DNA of 64,000 bases from Anthopleura xanthogrammica (taxonomy: Eukaryota > Cnidaria > Anthozoa > Actiniaria > Actiniidae), in contig OZ025212.1 in the NCBI GenBank assembly GCA_964019055.1, positions 4,959,766 to 5,023,765 of the forward strand. The letters run 5' to 3'. The notes beneath the pieces were generated by a model. It was given only the letters and a program-made list of their open reading frames with translations. It searched no databases and was not told the DNA's origin. The position numbers and the translations under genes were made by a program. Shown one piece after another: positions 47,001 through 59,275 of this stretch (positions are counted from its first letter, which is position 1; each line of letters begins with the position of its first letter).

Positions 47001-49614
47001 GAGATAAAACACAACTGACTAGTATTTGGAAAAAACAACTGCATCACTACAAAGAATATAAGAAATAACTACTTTCAGCATTACAGTTCAGTGATTAACT
47101 GAACAATAGCAGCATGGATTGCAATTCCATAACGTTTGAGTTTGTCATGTCCATCTATATGCCATATCCAGTTACTACCCTGTGAAACAAATTGTTGAGT
47201 TATAAACCACCAACAGCTATATAAATAAGTCGATCTTTCTTACATTGCTTTTTACTGCTTTTTACGTTTTTGTTTTCACAATTTTCAAAAACAAAAACCG
47301 AAAAGTGAAAAACAAAAACCGAAAAGTGAAAAACAAAAACCGAAAAGTGAAAAACAAAAACCGAAAAGTGAAAAACAAAAATCGAAAAGTTGAGAACAAA
47401 AATCGAAAAGTGAAAAACAAAAACCGAGAAGTGAAAAACAAAAACCGAAAAGTGAAAAACAAAAACCGAAAAGTGAAAACCAAAAACCGAAAAATGAAAA
47501 CTAAAAACCAAAAAGTTGAAAACAAAAACCGAAAAGTGAAAAACAAAAACCGAAAAGTGAAAAACAAAAACCGAAAAGTGAAAAACAAAAACCGAAAAGT
47601 GAAAAACAAAAACCGAAAAGTGAAAAACAAAAACCGAAAAGTGAAAAACAAAAACCGAAAAGTGAAAAACAAAAACCGAAAAGTGAAAAACAAAAACCAA
47701 AAAGTTGAAAACAAAAACCGAAAAGTGAAAAACAAAAACCGAAAAGTGAAAAACAAAAACCGAAAAGTGAAAAACAAAAACCGAAAAGTGAAAAACAAAA
47801 ACCGAAAAGTGAAAAACAAAAACCGAAAAGTGAAAAACAAAAACCGAAAACCAAAAAGTGAAAACCAAAAACCAAAAAGTGAAAACCAAAAACCAAAACC
47901 AGTGGTGGCCCCCCTGGGCTTCCGTAAATAACAGCAGCCAAAAGTGGCCAATGGTTTAGATTCATTCAAACATATATTCCACGTTGTATGAATAGAGAAG
48001 CAATAGAAGGTTGACTTTAATGTTCTCGAGAACACTAACTACGTTAGAAATCTACTGTAAGACCAAAAAATTAGAATAAAAAAGCCGAAATGCGCACAAA
48101 AAAGGTATTTACTCTATCGCTATGATCTTCTCAAAAACACAAATGTTTGCCTTTTTTATCTTATTGTTTATTTGAATCATGCAAATGTTTGTCGAAGCAT
48201 GATAATAAATATAATATTGATGCTCATGATTGTCCAAACGCGTTATAGATTGCCAATGCTTATGTTAATCGTACTAATGAATGTTCACTTTTGGGTAAAC
48301 GATCGTCAATAAACGCAACTGTTTGTCGATTCGTGTTATTGAAGTTCAACTGCGCGCTAAAGAAAATGCATTCCACGCATACGAACGTATAAACGCGCTA
48401 TTGATTGTCCATTGATACTCATGAATGTAAACGCATATTCAAATATCGTTATTGAAAGTTGATCCGTGCTAATGATGTTACTTGTGGCGTTGATGAAAGT
48501 ACATTAAGCGTTATTGATACAACTATTGGCACAAATGAATGTACATTTTCTGCTAATGAACAGCAAAAGGTGTAGATTAAAATTAAAAACTCTACCCATT
48601 CCCTTGCTCGTTCTAAAGTGGCCAATTGATTTGTCATAGATTGATGTCCTGGTGAACAACGCTGGAGTTACTCAGGCATTTTTAGTAGAAAAAGGTCAAT
48701 TTGAAGTGGAGAAAAGCCTGTTAGACATCAATCTGCTTGGGACAATTTCATTGACCAAAGCTGTTCTTCCTCACATGCTGAAGAGACAAGAAGGGCAGAT
48801 CGTCGTTGTTAGCAGCGTCTTTGGAAAATTCGGTAGGGAAAGAAGAGTCATGGATGAGCCAAAAACTCTGTGAGCCAAAATTTGCGCTCATTATAGTGCT
48901 TGATGGACCTCTTTTGATATAACGAACATGCTGCATTGTACTCTAGCTTTTGACCGAAAATAATGTTTATTATTACCTGTAAATCACATATTGATTTAAA
49001 TTGTGTTTCTTCCTTTTTTCGATTTCAGCATTTTCTGGATTCGCTGCGTATACTGCCAGCAAATTTGCCGTTCAGGTACATCGTCTAGCTACTGCGATAC
49101 ATTGCTTCTGCCGAGCAAACTATACTAGCCATTAAGTAGTTTAACACTCCATCTTTGTTTCTTTACAGGGTTATTTTGGTACCCTTCGTCTTGAGACTTC
49201 AAGTCGGAATATTCAAGTTTTAACTACTCTTACTGGCCCTGTCTTAACTGACGTAATTGGAAATGCCTTCACAGACAAGCTCAATGTTGTAAGCGGTCCT
49301 GTTCTTTTCTTTTTTCCCTTTCCCGAGCAGAAGGAACAGTTTCGTTATTGTTTTCCATTAATTAACTCATCTTTAAATCGCAAAACATTTTGATTAATTT
49401 TTTTTATTTTCTCTGGCCTTAGACCCTCAAGGAAACGCCTGGCTTCAATCCAGAGGAAATAAAGCCTAAAATGAAAGTTATGAGCCCAAGCCGTCATGGG
49501 TACCTTATGATGGTTGCCATGGCGAACAATCTGAAAGAAACATGGCCTTCTACCCAACCTCTCCTCATTTACACCTATTTGATGCAGTACATGCCTTCTT
49601 TCTTCATGTGGTAA
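44051..49614 (+). CDS. DHRS7: DHRS7-like short-chain dehydrogenase/reductase, copy 2
   Basis: Exons 44051-44321, 44588-44700, 48640-48832, 49029-49075, 49169-49288 and 49423-49614 sum to 936 nt, 311 residues plus TAA, with the exon lengths of copy 1. [12 protein letters not shown], the predicted catalytic Ser and YTASK are all present. Exon 1 starts [10 protein letters not shown] and carries GEYLAYEL like copy 3. Exon 3 is almost identical to that of copy 1. Intron 2 is about 3.9 kb because of a nested transposon (44983-48572). If the intron is still spliced, the gene is intact; the long foldback inside it may lower expression, which is inference. Exon 6 ends at TGGTAAG, so the stop codon lies inside a donor-like sequence. 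Confidence 0.9.
44795..44982. repeat. MITE in intron 2 of DHRS7 copy 2
   Basis: Orthologous to 40648-40854 (CTAATAGACCC left end, CGAAAAGGGTCTATTA right end). The Tc1/mariner-like element inserted at the TA inside its right terminus, so the last G of this MITE is now at 48575. Confidence 0.8.
44983..48572. mobile_element. Tc1/mariner-like DNA element, interrupted by a second element
   Basis: The ends CACCTTTTGCTGTTCATTAG and CTAATGAACAGCAAAAGGTG are inverted repeats over more than 200 bp, flanked by TA at 44981-44982 and 48573-48574. The empty site with a single TA is seen in copies 1 (40852-40853) and 4 (60233-60234). The right arm holds about 240 bp of extra sequence. From 45360 a frame encodes [20 protein letters not shown] and GVNRSTARS, which looks like a helix-turn-helix transposase start. 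It ends soon after the point where the inner element entered. Without the insert the element would be about 1.15 kb, so it is probably a deleted, non-autonomous copy. Confidence 0.85.
45492..47926. mobile_element. Foldback DNA element with head-to-head 21-bp arrays, 6-bp target duplication
   Basis: The ends TACGGAAGCCCAGGGGGGCC and GGCCCCCCTGGGCTTCCGTA mirror each other and are flanked by AATAAC at 45486-45491 and 47927-47932. Inside the left end is an array of a 21-bp unit (TTTTCGGTTTTTGTTTTTCAC) to about 45885. Inside the right end is the reverse-complement array from about 47285 to 47900, longer than the left one. The 1.3-kb centre (45990-47260) is AT-rich with only a 70-codon frame. The frames of 129-257 codons over the arrays are translations of the repeat. 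The 6-bp duplication is unusual: it fits Dada- or Polinton-type insertion better than hAT or mariner, but the termini match none that I recognise. Confidence 0.88.
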
Positions 49615-49734
49615 GAATTGTTTATCTTAACAGCAAAAGCGAAGGAAGGGGGAAGAATGGGGACCGCTCCCCCCCCCCTCCCCCCCCCCCCCCCCCTCCA
49701 CGCAAAGTTTGATCTCGAGCGGGTTCGAAGACAT

Positions 49735-50230
49735 TAGGGCTCTTTGGTTGAAGATATCTGAGCGCAGGGGAAGAGAATATTGGGACCCTTGAACTCAAAG
49801 GCATTTGAACACGTACTTTGGCACGAGGACATATGGACGTTAATTTTGGGGGTTGAAGACATTGAGACACTGGGGCACAATACCATTTGGGAAACTGGGG
49901 CTCGAGGAGATTTCGACACCATTTGGACATAGGCAAATTGGGCAAGTGGAGTAGGAGGACATTATCAGTACTCTGTTTGAGGACATTTAGACCGGCACTA
50001 CCCAGGGAATTATCAAAGAGGCCATGGGGATACTTTGACACGGGGACATTGGGACACCGGGGCCATGGGGGCCAGATAATTGGGCCAATAGGGGCATTAG
50101 TAATTCATGGGTCAAGGGCATTTGGACACTTGGGGAGAGGACATTGGGATTCTGAGGCATAAGAACATTTCGACACCGCGATACTAAGACATAGAAACAC
50201 GGGGAACAAGGACATTTGGACTCTTGGGCG
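49735..50230. repeat. Degenerate minisatellite of GACATTGGGACACTGG type
   Basis: Irregular repeats of GGACATTTGGACAC, GACATTGAGACACTGGGG and related words, unit about 12-18 bp. A similar stretch at 63240-63440 lies downstream of copy 4, and both lead into GGAACTGGAATACTGGAAGT. Confidence 0.65.
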
Positions 50231-50639
50231 ATGGAAAATCATAACAAGAAGGAACTGGAATACTGGAAGTATTTGGGATATTCAAACACATCAACACCGA
50301 ACATGGGGACAATCTTGGTTGTCATAGATTTAATTATCCATTTTATTTACTTATTCAGTTGTGTTTGCTGTTGTGTTTTAGGCTTCAGGAAAACATTGCG
50401 GACATGCGAAGTTTTGATTAGGATGACAACTAATATAGCACGTCTCTTTATGTCATATTTGTTATTCAGATGTTGACCTTAAGAGAGGCTAAAAGATGAT
50501 TGAGTACAAGATAACTGATTGTTTTTTTTAAGAATAAAATCTTTTTTCTTAGTCTTTTTGTGTAAGCAACTCTTGTGAGAAAGAAAGGACCACGGACTTT
50601 CCTTTGGCATTGCTGCACCTAACAGGCACATATATAGGT

Positions 50640-50960
50640 CTAATCTTAACTAGACGCCCTTGGACCGTTCACTGGGTTGCCTGTGCAAGTATTCTAGAGC
50701 TCAGTGATGAACATTCCAAAACTCGCCAAATCACCAAGATAATCCTTACTTATTTCGCACAAAATGTTTCCTTTCCTGTGGAGAACAGCCTTTTATCCTA
50801 CTTTTCTAGTACGACAACAGCTTTAATTACGTTACTAACGCGTTGTAACGAGTATTAAGTTACTTGTTCACCTAGACTACCTTAAGCTACTAAGACTAGC
50901 ATGTCTGATGAAATAACTCTATCTATTTCAGGATCGAAACTGCTCACTGCCAAATAAGCT
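50640..50960. repeat. Dispersed repeat, partner of 52998-53290
   Basis: Both stretches share GGACCGTTCACTGGGTTGCC (or a one-base variant), AACGCG-flanked TTACT words, and TGATGAAATAA followed by ATCTATTTCAG-type sequence. One copy lies downstream of DHRS7 copy 2, the other in intron 2 of copy 3. Type unknown. Confidence 0.6.
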
Positions 50961-51656
50961 TCTTTATATCAAAATGAAATTTTGGTTATAGAGCACCCAC
51001 TCACAAAGTAGTCATATGGTTATAGTAGAGTTACCATGGTGTAGTGCTCTGAACCAATGAGGGCCATGTGACGTAATAGTGCTGCGCAATTTTTCCATTT
51101 GGCGACGGAGGAAAAGAAACCAAAGGTACTTTTGGACTTCAGGCAACCCAGTAATTCAGAAGCATTCGATTGCTGCATTAATCGTAGCACTCGGGATAGC
51201 TGAAATACCCAAGCTTATATATGGCCCATGTCTGGTCAGTGGGCAAAATAAGCAGAGTTCGAACAAATATTTCTCCGTCCCCTAAGTCGTTCCACAAAGG
51301 AAAACTGCATGTGCAGTTGATGTTTTTTCGTTTAAAAAATAGCTAGACGGCCGTAAATGTACAGAACACTGTTTCTCTCTCAGTCAAAATAATAGCCATC
51401 TCAACTTAGTAAAATATGCTCGAAGACTAAAAACATATTATTCAAGTAAATATTTCTCTACCATCGCGACTCACCCCTCCCTACTGATCAAGAGGATTTG
51501 TATTGCGTGACTACAAAGGTATGACGAAACATGCATTGCATACCTCTCGGTCTACTAAGCAAATATATACGATACAAACTAAGAGTACGATTTTTTTTCT
51601 CTTCTAAATCAAAACCATCACACCAGTGAATACAAGTTGCAAAGCATCCTTCTACC

Positions 51657-54600
51657 ATGAAGTATACTGTAGCAGTGCTAGTGGTCTTTGTCTCGTTATT
51701 TGGTTATTACTTCTGGTATCATCAAGATACAGATTTGACTCTTCTATTTTACTCGAAGTTCGGTCGTGAACCATGTTCTGTTCTTGGTGGTAAAGTAGTA
51801 TGGATTACAGGAGCTTCTAGTGGGATTGGTGAATACTTAGCTTATGAATTAGCCCAATGTGGATGTAAACTGGTTCTTTCTGCACGAAGGAAACACGAGC
51901 TGGAGAGAGTCAGAGATAAGTGTGCAGGTCAGAACTCAATAACCTACAGTTACGGCATTATCATTATTGTTATAATAATCATACCTTCATCTCTCGTTGC
52001 ATGGTCGTTACACAGCGCTTTATCCATAACTGATGGCTTTCCTATGTGAATCTCAGAAACACGCGATTTTTCCGGCGTTTCCAGTGACCTCATACGTGAG
52101 TCTCATTCCCGGTTGGGAATCATTTGTGGAATCAGCGTTAACTCCTGTATAAAATAGCTTTCCGCTAATATTCAACAAATCGCCTGCGGCTCGGTTTTAC
52201 ACAACAGCTCTCGACTTCTCCTTAACTTCCCGAGTGTTTATATCAGGCTATGTAAACACGGCAAAACGTTTTCTATCTGTTTTATAAAATATTGAATTGC
52301 CATATTTATACATAGCCTCATGTAAACACGGCTATCAACCTATCAGAGCGCGCGTTATATCTGAACTATTTTATAAAAGAAAATGTTCAGTAATTATTCC
52401 TTGCTAAAGTAGTCAGTCGCCTTAATTTAGACCTTTTTTCTTGTCCCATTTAAAAAAATTATATTGACAAATTATATTACTAAAAGCTAAGCTATATGAC
52501 TGGGTAAATATATAATTGATAAATATTCAAAATAGATTATAATTTAATTAAAAGTTAATTAAAGATAAATTGCTCACAGAAAAGTCTGAAGATAAATAAA
52601 TCGCTATTCGCAGAAAAGTACCCGTCATTTGACAAGAAGAAAGACGTCCTGATTCTACCGCTTGATTTGACCAAATTCTCGACTCACACAGAACTGACAA
52701 GCCAGGTGATAGAACGTTTTGGAAAGGTGAGGTTATTGACTTGCTTCAGAAGTTTTATATTAGATCTAGAGCAGACTGTTAAAAAATATAAGGAAAAAAT
52801 ACACACACACAGACAACCTTGGGTAGCACCATCATCTAGAGATGCCAGAACCGTCAAAACGTCGTAGACCTGATATATACTTTAAGACACACGAAACCCA
52901 AATGGTCTACGAGTCAATAGACCATGAAGCCGATCGAAGCCCGATTGGACCCAAATGGGATATTGACCTTTTTCCCGATACGGCGGCCTCTTGAATTCTA
53001 TTCAACTAGACGCTCTTGGAGCGTTCACTGGGTTGCCTGTGCGAGAGCTAGCCCACTCTCCAATCCTAAATACTCTATTATTTCTTACCAAAGTGTTCCT
53101 TTTGGGTTCAAAGTCCCCCTTTATTAAAAACATTTTAAATTCTAGTAAGGCATTAGTGTTGCGTTACTGACTTGTCAACGCGTATTAGATTTCTACTTGA
53201 CCTACTAGAGTACCTTTCAAGACTAGCTGATGAAATAAACATATATATTTCAGTATCGAAACTGTTCGCTGCAAAACAAACGTTTTATCAAAGTAAATAA
53301 TCTTAGCCAAAATGTGTTTAACTGGTAATTTGTTTTTCCCTCAGTTTTTGTTTTCTGTATTTTCATAAATGGAAATATTCAACAAGGAGTCTTGGCAGTT
53401 CGCTTTCTTGTAGATCACTATCAGCTCGTCTGACTTCTACAAGTTCTTGGAGTCAGCTTTCATCAAAGCTTTGTTTGTCACTCGTTTTGTAGTTTGTCTC
53501 TCGTTCTGTAGTTTGTCTCAGTATATTTTTTTGTATCTGAGATATGGTAAGATCTAGTTTGATCATAGCTAGGTAGTTTATAGATTCTCTTAGTCTATTT
53601 TGACTAGTTTGTCTAGTTCTACGATTCTCATACCGTAGTTTGCTCATAGATTCTCAAAGATAGCTCACAGATTCTCAGACTTCTCTCTTTGAGTATGTGG
53701 ACCAACCCGTTCCAAAATCGCTCATTAACATCTTTTAGTGTGTGTCTACCACGTACGGCGTGTGTGTTTGTAAGTAGTTTAAGCGTAGCGTTAAAAAAGA
53801 CAATAGTACGCAACATGCCCACAGACAAACTAGTACTTCACGAACCCTGAACGAATGAATTAATGGTGACACAACACTAAAAACTATAAATACATCGATG
53901 TCGTGTGGCAACTTCATTGGACATTGGACATTGTTTACAAGTTCTCGACCAATCATGACGTGTGAAATTATGGTCTACCTGACGCCCGAAAAACGGATCT
54001 CATTTTAAGACTGGTTTGCTACCATAGCAACCCAGTAATAAGTTTAAAGTAAAACATTATGGGATGCAGAGGGGGCAATTATTGGAGAACGCATAGTATG
54101 CACAGCTGTCAGGGTGTCTTTATATAATTCAACGTTATACACTGAGGAGCATGTTTAATAACCAATTGAGAAAGTAACCCCGCCACTCTTTGCTTTATAA
54201 ATATTTCTATGTTTGCACCTCAGTATCGCATAATTCAAGATGGTCGCCGTATCGGTGAAAAGGTCGAGTTTTTTAGTCTGAGCCATTGGTTAAATAGATA
54301 CCAACAATCTTGAAACTAGGTTGAAAACTCGACTTAGGAGCCATAAGTGTTTTGGTTTTCAAAGCCGGCCTTTTTCGCTACTAGTGGTCTATCACTAATA
54401 GACCACGAGTAGCTCAGTCAATCAGAGCGCAGGATTTGTGATAGATCATTTGTAGGTTTAAACTAAAACTAGTCATCTCAGGACATCTGGTATGCTACAA
54501 TCCTCTTAGTTTTACTGATTGATGATTATACGAATTGCATTGATTTGTCACAGATTGACGTCCTGGTGAACAACGGTGGAGTTGGTCAGGCATTTTTTGT

Positions 54601-56333
54601 AGAAGAAAGTCTATTTGAAGTCGAGAAAAGCCTGCTAGACATCAATCTCCTTGGACAAATTTCATTGACCAAAGCTGTTCTTCCTCATATGCTGAAGAGA
54701 CAAGAAGGGCAGATCGTCGTTGTTAGCAGCGTCATTGGAAAATTCGGTAAGGAAATAAGAGTTAGACCCGGCTAGCGTGGACTTCGGTCGGGGGGGGGGG
54801 GGGGGGGAGTACGTTAACCAAAAGAACGGTCCAATTGTCTTCTTCAAGTAGTACTTGTTAAAATGTTTTTAAGAGATGATAAACAAAATTCTTCACTACA
54901 CATCTTCCCAGCCTACGGACCTGAGGGTCATGCATGAGCCGAAAACTCTGTTAGCAAACCCGCACTCATTTATAGCGCACGATTCAACTCCAGCCATTAA
55001 CGTTTTCCTCACTTTTTCGATGTGGGTGCCCGCTACGGTTTGGTACCCGCAATTGTTGCGGCGATTTTGGTCATTGGTAGAATTGATCCCTGTATTGAAG
55101 GCAGTGGCGACCCTTGTCTGCCATGTTTCTTGTTGGCAAAGGCAGAGGGAGACCCACCAGGGGGTCAGTGAAAAATCAAACTTTTTTCTTTCGCAACTCA
55201 AAATAACTTGTTCAAAGTCAATGTACTATCGAAAACGATCAGGAAAATCCAGTTTATGATTGAATATCGAGCCATAAAATAAAATGGTCAAAAATTAAGT
55301 TTCGCTGCCATACATCCCCTTATAATTGGTTTCACGGGAGAGGGAAGGATTGTCTGAAGAAAATCTAGAATAACTCTGGCTGTACATGAGATAGAACGCT
55401 AAATTAAAAAGTTTTACGAATTTTCAACATCTGGCATCCCATCCAGGTAGATAGTTGCAAGACAAAGTAGAATTGAGCCTTGTATCGAAGGCAGTAGCGA
55501 CCCTTATCTGCCATGTTTCTTGTTGGTTAAGGCAGAGGGACACCCACCACTGAGGGGGTCAGTCAAAAATCAAACTTCCTTCTTTCGCAACTTAATTGAT
55601 ATAACGAACATGGTCCATCGGTTAGATCATGCAAAATGCTTCTTTTCCTGTTTATTAATCTTCAAACTGCCTATTACTACCTGCAAATTATATTGATTTT
55701 AATTGTTTTTCTTCTTTTTTCGGTTTCAGCATATGCTACACTCGCTGCGTACTCTGCCAGCAAATTTGCCATACAGGTACATCGCGGGTACTGTGCTTGA
55801 TCTACCGAGCAAACTATACTAGCCATTACCTAACACTCCATCTTTGTTCCTTTACAGGGATATTTTGGCACTCTTCGTCTTGAAACATCAAGTCGCAATA
55901 TCAAAGTTGTGATAACGCAAAGTGGCCCTGTTTTGACTGACTTAGTTGGAAATTCCTTCACAGTCAAGCCCAATATTGTAAGTGGTCGTGATCCATTCTT
56001 GCTTTTTTTCCTCTTGCGGCTTTCAGCCGAAAAACAATTTTAGATCAAATAGGAAAAGGGCCAGTTTCTGCTTTCTTTTCATTAATCAACTCATCTTTAT
56101 TAATTTACATTTTAATTCTTTTTTATTTTCTCTGGCCTTAGACCCTGAAGGAAACGTCTGGCTACAATCCAGAGGAAATAAAGTCTAAAATAAAATTTAT
56201 GAGCTCAAGTCGTCATAGTTACCTTATGATGGTTGCCATGGCGAACAATCTGAAAGAAACATGGCCTTCTACCCAACCTTTCCTCAGTTATACCTATATG
56301 GCGCAGTACATGCCTTCTTTCTTCATGTGGTAA
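51657..56333 (+). CDS. DHRS7: DHRS7-like short-chain dehydrogenase/reductase, copy 3
   Basis: Exons 51657-51927, 52614-52726, 54554-54746, 55730-55776, 55858-55977 and 56142-56333 (936 nt, 311 residues plus TAA). Exon 1 encodes the same residues as copy 2 after Met-Lys ([17 protein letters not shown]). Exons 3 to 5 are the most diverged of the four: NNGG as in human DHRS7 instead of NNAG, YSASK at the active site, and [14 protein letters not shown] in exon 5. The intron 1 donor is GTCAGA rather than GTAAGC. Introns 2 (1.8 kb) and 3 (about 1 kb) hold a dispersed repeat, poly(G) and duplicated spacer sequence. All exons are open and in phase, so the gene looks functional. Confidence 0.9.
52998..53290. 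repeat. Dispersed repeat, partner of 50640-50960
   Basis: Located in intron 2 of DHRS7 copy 3. It shares GCGTTCACTGGGTTGCCTGT, CTAGCTGATGAAATAA and TCGAAACTG words with the partner, in the same order and orientation. Confidence 0.55.
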
Positions 56334-56409
56334 GAATTTTGTTTATTTTTACAGTTAGTGGCGAAGCGTATGATTTCGACGCCAAAAACCTTTCCAAAGA
56401 TATGATTGG

Positions 56410-56625
56410 ATGATCATGATCATCATGATCATCATCATCATGATCATGATGGGTAGAAGGCCATGTTTCTTTCAGATGATCATCATCATGATCATCATCA
56501 TCATCATGATCTTCATGATCATCATCATCATCATGATCATCATCATCATCATTATCATTATCATCATCATGATCATCATCATGATCATCATCATGATCAT
56601 CATTATCATCATCATCATTTTTATT
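56410..56625. repeat. ATC/ATG microsatellite with an embedded inverted exon-6 fragment
   Basis: ATCATGATC-type repeats are interrupted at 56450-56477 by 28 bp that are the reverse complement of 56248-56275 in exon 6 of the adjacent gene. Asp-rich and Ile-rich frames here are repeat translations. Confidence 0.9.
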
Positions 56626-57343
56626 ATTTATGATGCGCAAGTTCCATACAAATATGATCAAATGCGCATATAAGTATCGCGACTATCTCACGCTTGCCAA
56701 AGTTGATTTTATTGGATGATTAAACAATACCGCAAGATTAGAGCGCTAAATAAACAATAAACTATAGACTCATTTTCACAGGCTTAGCCTCGTTTATAGG
56801 TCAGCTATTAAAATACACCATAAAAAGTCTGTGGGATTTCAAAACATGGTTATATTATTCAACTTGCACATTCTTTACATTACAGTTGGCTGTTGCCTAA
56901 AAATTTTGATTTTCAAAAGTCAACTGTAATGACAATAGAATAACAATGTTTTGAAATCCCACGGACCAGAAGTGTAACGAGGGTGGCACAGGGGGGGGGG
57001 GGGGGGACACGTTTTGTTTACCAAATGTTTTGGTAATTAGGTAATTGTTTGTTTGTTTATTAGTTTTTTAACCTTTTCCTCACTTTTTTCAATGTGGGTA
57101 CCCCCCCCCCCCCCCCCCCATCCCTACTTTTTTAATGACGGTTTGGTACCCAAAATTGTTGCGGCGATTTTGGTCATTTTGCATTTTGTTTTATTTGTGT
57201 CTGCAGTTATCGCGTTCTCCCTTTTTTTATTTATTTTTTGCTCCGGCGATTTTTGGCCGTCGAGTGCCTACCACGGACTTTTAATGGAGTCTTTGCATTG
57301 AATGCGAAACTGAAGAACTGGAATATTGAAAATAATGGAGATA

Positions 57344-57558
57344 TTTACAGCGCGACGCGCAAAAGTATGACCACTTTTAATATATTCGCATACTTCTATG
57401 CACGGGATTTTGTACTTTGAACAGACACATTTGATGCCAAGCTGTCTGGTTTTACCAAAACAGACGCGCGTAAAAACTCGTTTGGCAGCAAAAATCCCGT
57501 GCATAGAAGTATGCGAATATATTAAAAGTGGTCATACTTTTGCGCGTCGCGCTGTAAA
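57344..57558. repeat. MITE downstream of DHRS7 copy 3
   Basis: Duplicate of the element at 42669-42883, with better-preserved ends (CGCGACGCGCAAAAGTATG mirrors CATACTTTTGCGCGTCGCG). Confidence 0.85.
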
Positions 57559-58097
57559 GGTTAGCTTTACTGACTTCAAGATGGGGACAATTTTAGTTGT
57601 CATTTAGTTAGATTTAATCACCCATTTTATTTACTTATTTAGTTGTGTTTTCTGTTGTGTTTTAGGCTCCAGGAAAACAGCGCGAGCATGCGAGGTCTGC
57701 GTTAGGATGACAACTAAACTCACGCAGACAGTAAATTTTCAATTCACTCATGTCATAATTTTTATTCAGTTATTGACCGAAAATATCAAATTCTCCTCCA
57801 CCTTTCTTTCGTTCATTTCAGAAGAGAACACTTTTCATAATTTTAAAGGGACGTAATTCAATGTAATGGAGCCTCATAACCAAAATTAAAACCTTATTTG
57901 AGTGAACACTTCAATGTTTCATTCTTTTAACTGGGACCCACCCCTCCCTCCCTCGCTCTTTTTTTCCCGGCCCTTCAAGGGAAGGGGGGACACGGTAAGG
58001 TGCACCTCGTAAAATCTTCTCGATTTAGGGATCTTTAGCCTAGCATTTCTCTTTGCTTCGTCGTCAGTCTTTCTTATTAACATGCTGATCTCCTCTC

Positions 58098-58152
58098 CTA
58101 TCTCTATGGCGCAGTACTTGCCTTCTTTTTTCATGTGGTAAGAATTTTGTTT
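58098..58152 (+). pseudogene. Detached fragment of a DHRS7 exon 6 end
   Basis: Same fragment as 43422-43476 (GCGCAGTACTTGCCTTC, then TTCATGTGGTAAGAATTTTG). It marks the duplicated spacer. Confidence 0.75.
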
Positions 58153-59275
58153 ATCTTTACAGGGACGAAAAGCTTAGTTGGTTATGTCGTAAATCTGTCT
58201 CTTTGGGTCAAGGCAATCAGGGCCTTAGGACACTGGGACTTGAGGCCAACAAGGCCCGATTTAGACGTCGAATTTATTTAATTTCAATTTTAACTGATTA
58301 AGAGCGACTGTCTGTAAAAATCGACCAAAATCGACTTTTCGCGGCACAAGTCAAAAAATAGATTTCGCTCATTTTTTGTTTATTGATAGCCCTTAGTATG
58401 AAATACATCCTGGTGTTTTTAGTTTTGAAAAATTTTACTTGGTTCCAGAGAAATTTACGAAAATCGATTTCGGCCCTACGCATCGAAAAAGTGACCGCCG
58501 AGATCACGGAATTTAGTGTAAAAATAAGCGCATCGTACAGCTAAATCACTTATCTATATTTTTGGTCAGCATTTTTTATCGAAAGAATAGATATTCCTCT
58601 TCCTTTTGGTTGTACTTATTTTAGAATATTTGGCGTTTTAAGATCCGAAAAAAAAAATTTACGAAGCTCATTATTTCCAAAGTTCACAAATGCAAATTCG
58701 GCTTATAAAAACTCTTTTTTGTGCTCTTTTTCCAAATCATAAAAAACCTACACCCAGAGGATTATCTAATGTATTTCTATCAGAATCAAAAGAAAAATTT
58801 CTGGGCAAATCATTTTAACTGTTCCGTTGAGGACGCTTTTCTGTCCGTATTTGACGACAATTGGAAGATGCAAATTGTGGTCTCGTAATATCGGCGTAAA
58901 AATATATGTTCAGAGATTCTAAATCATTTATAACCTATGCCCACAGGAGTATCTAATGTATCTCTATTAGAATTAAAAGAAAATTATGTGGACAAACCAT
59001 TTAGACTGTTCCGTTGGGGTCTTTTTACGATCTTTATTGGCGACCATTTCAACTGTAAACAACTTATTGCGTTACCTCCATCGGCGTATAAACTTGAACT
59101 AATAAGATTCGGTCTAGGGATCTTAGTATGCAAAGTAGTGTGTTTTCTGAAGCTAAAATACAAACGATCACCAATCTTACGATATTGAATAAGCCAAGAG
59201 AGACGTTATTTTATCTTCAAAATCGACAGTCTCTATAACACATAAGTACAAGTATATAGTGTCATTCCAGCAAGC

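Larger units (their letters stand above)
49615..51656. other. Spacer between DHRS7 copies 2 and 3
   Basis: Contains poly(C) at about 49669-49696 and degenerate GGACATTTGGACAC-type repeats (49735-50230). It also holds a conserved acceptor-like segment (50381) and a dispersed repeat (50640-50960). The 49630-49710 part matches the flank downstream of copy 4. No independent gene. Confidence 0.6.
56334..59275. other. Spacer between DHRS7 copies 3 and 4
   Basis: Contains an ATC-type microsatellite and poly(C) at about 57102-57119. A MITE (57344-57558) and an exon-6 tail fragment (58098-58152) follow. About 800 bp (58300-59100) has no recognised content. The 59100-59275 part matches the region upstream of copy 2. 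Confidence 0.6.

Noticed and set aside
45385..48035. Long open frames of 129-257 codons rich in Lys-Asn-Arg or Phe on both strands
   Set aside because: They are translations of a 21-bp tandem array. A period divisible by three keeps several frames open on both strands; there is no plausible protein.
56323..56673. Asp-rich and Ile-rich frames of 87-112 codons
   Set aside because: Translation of an ATC/ATG microsatellite; the genuine exon 6 ends at 56333.
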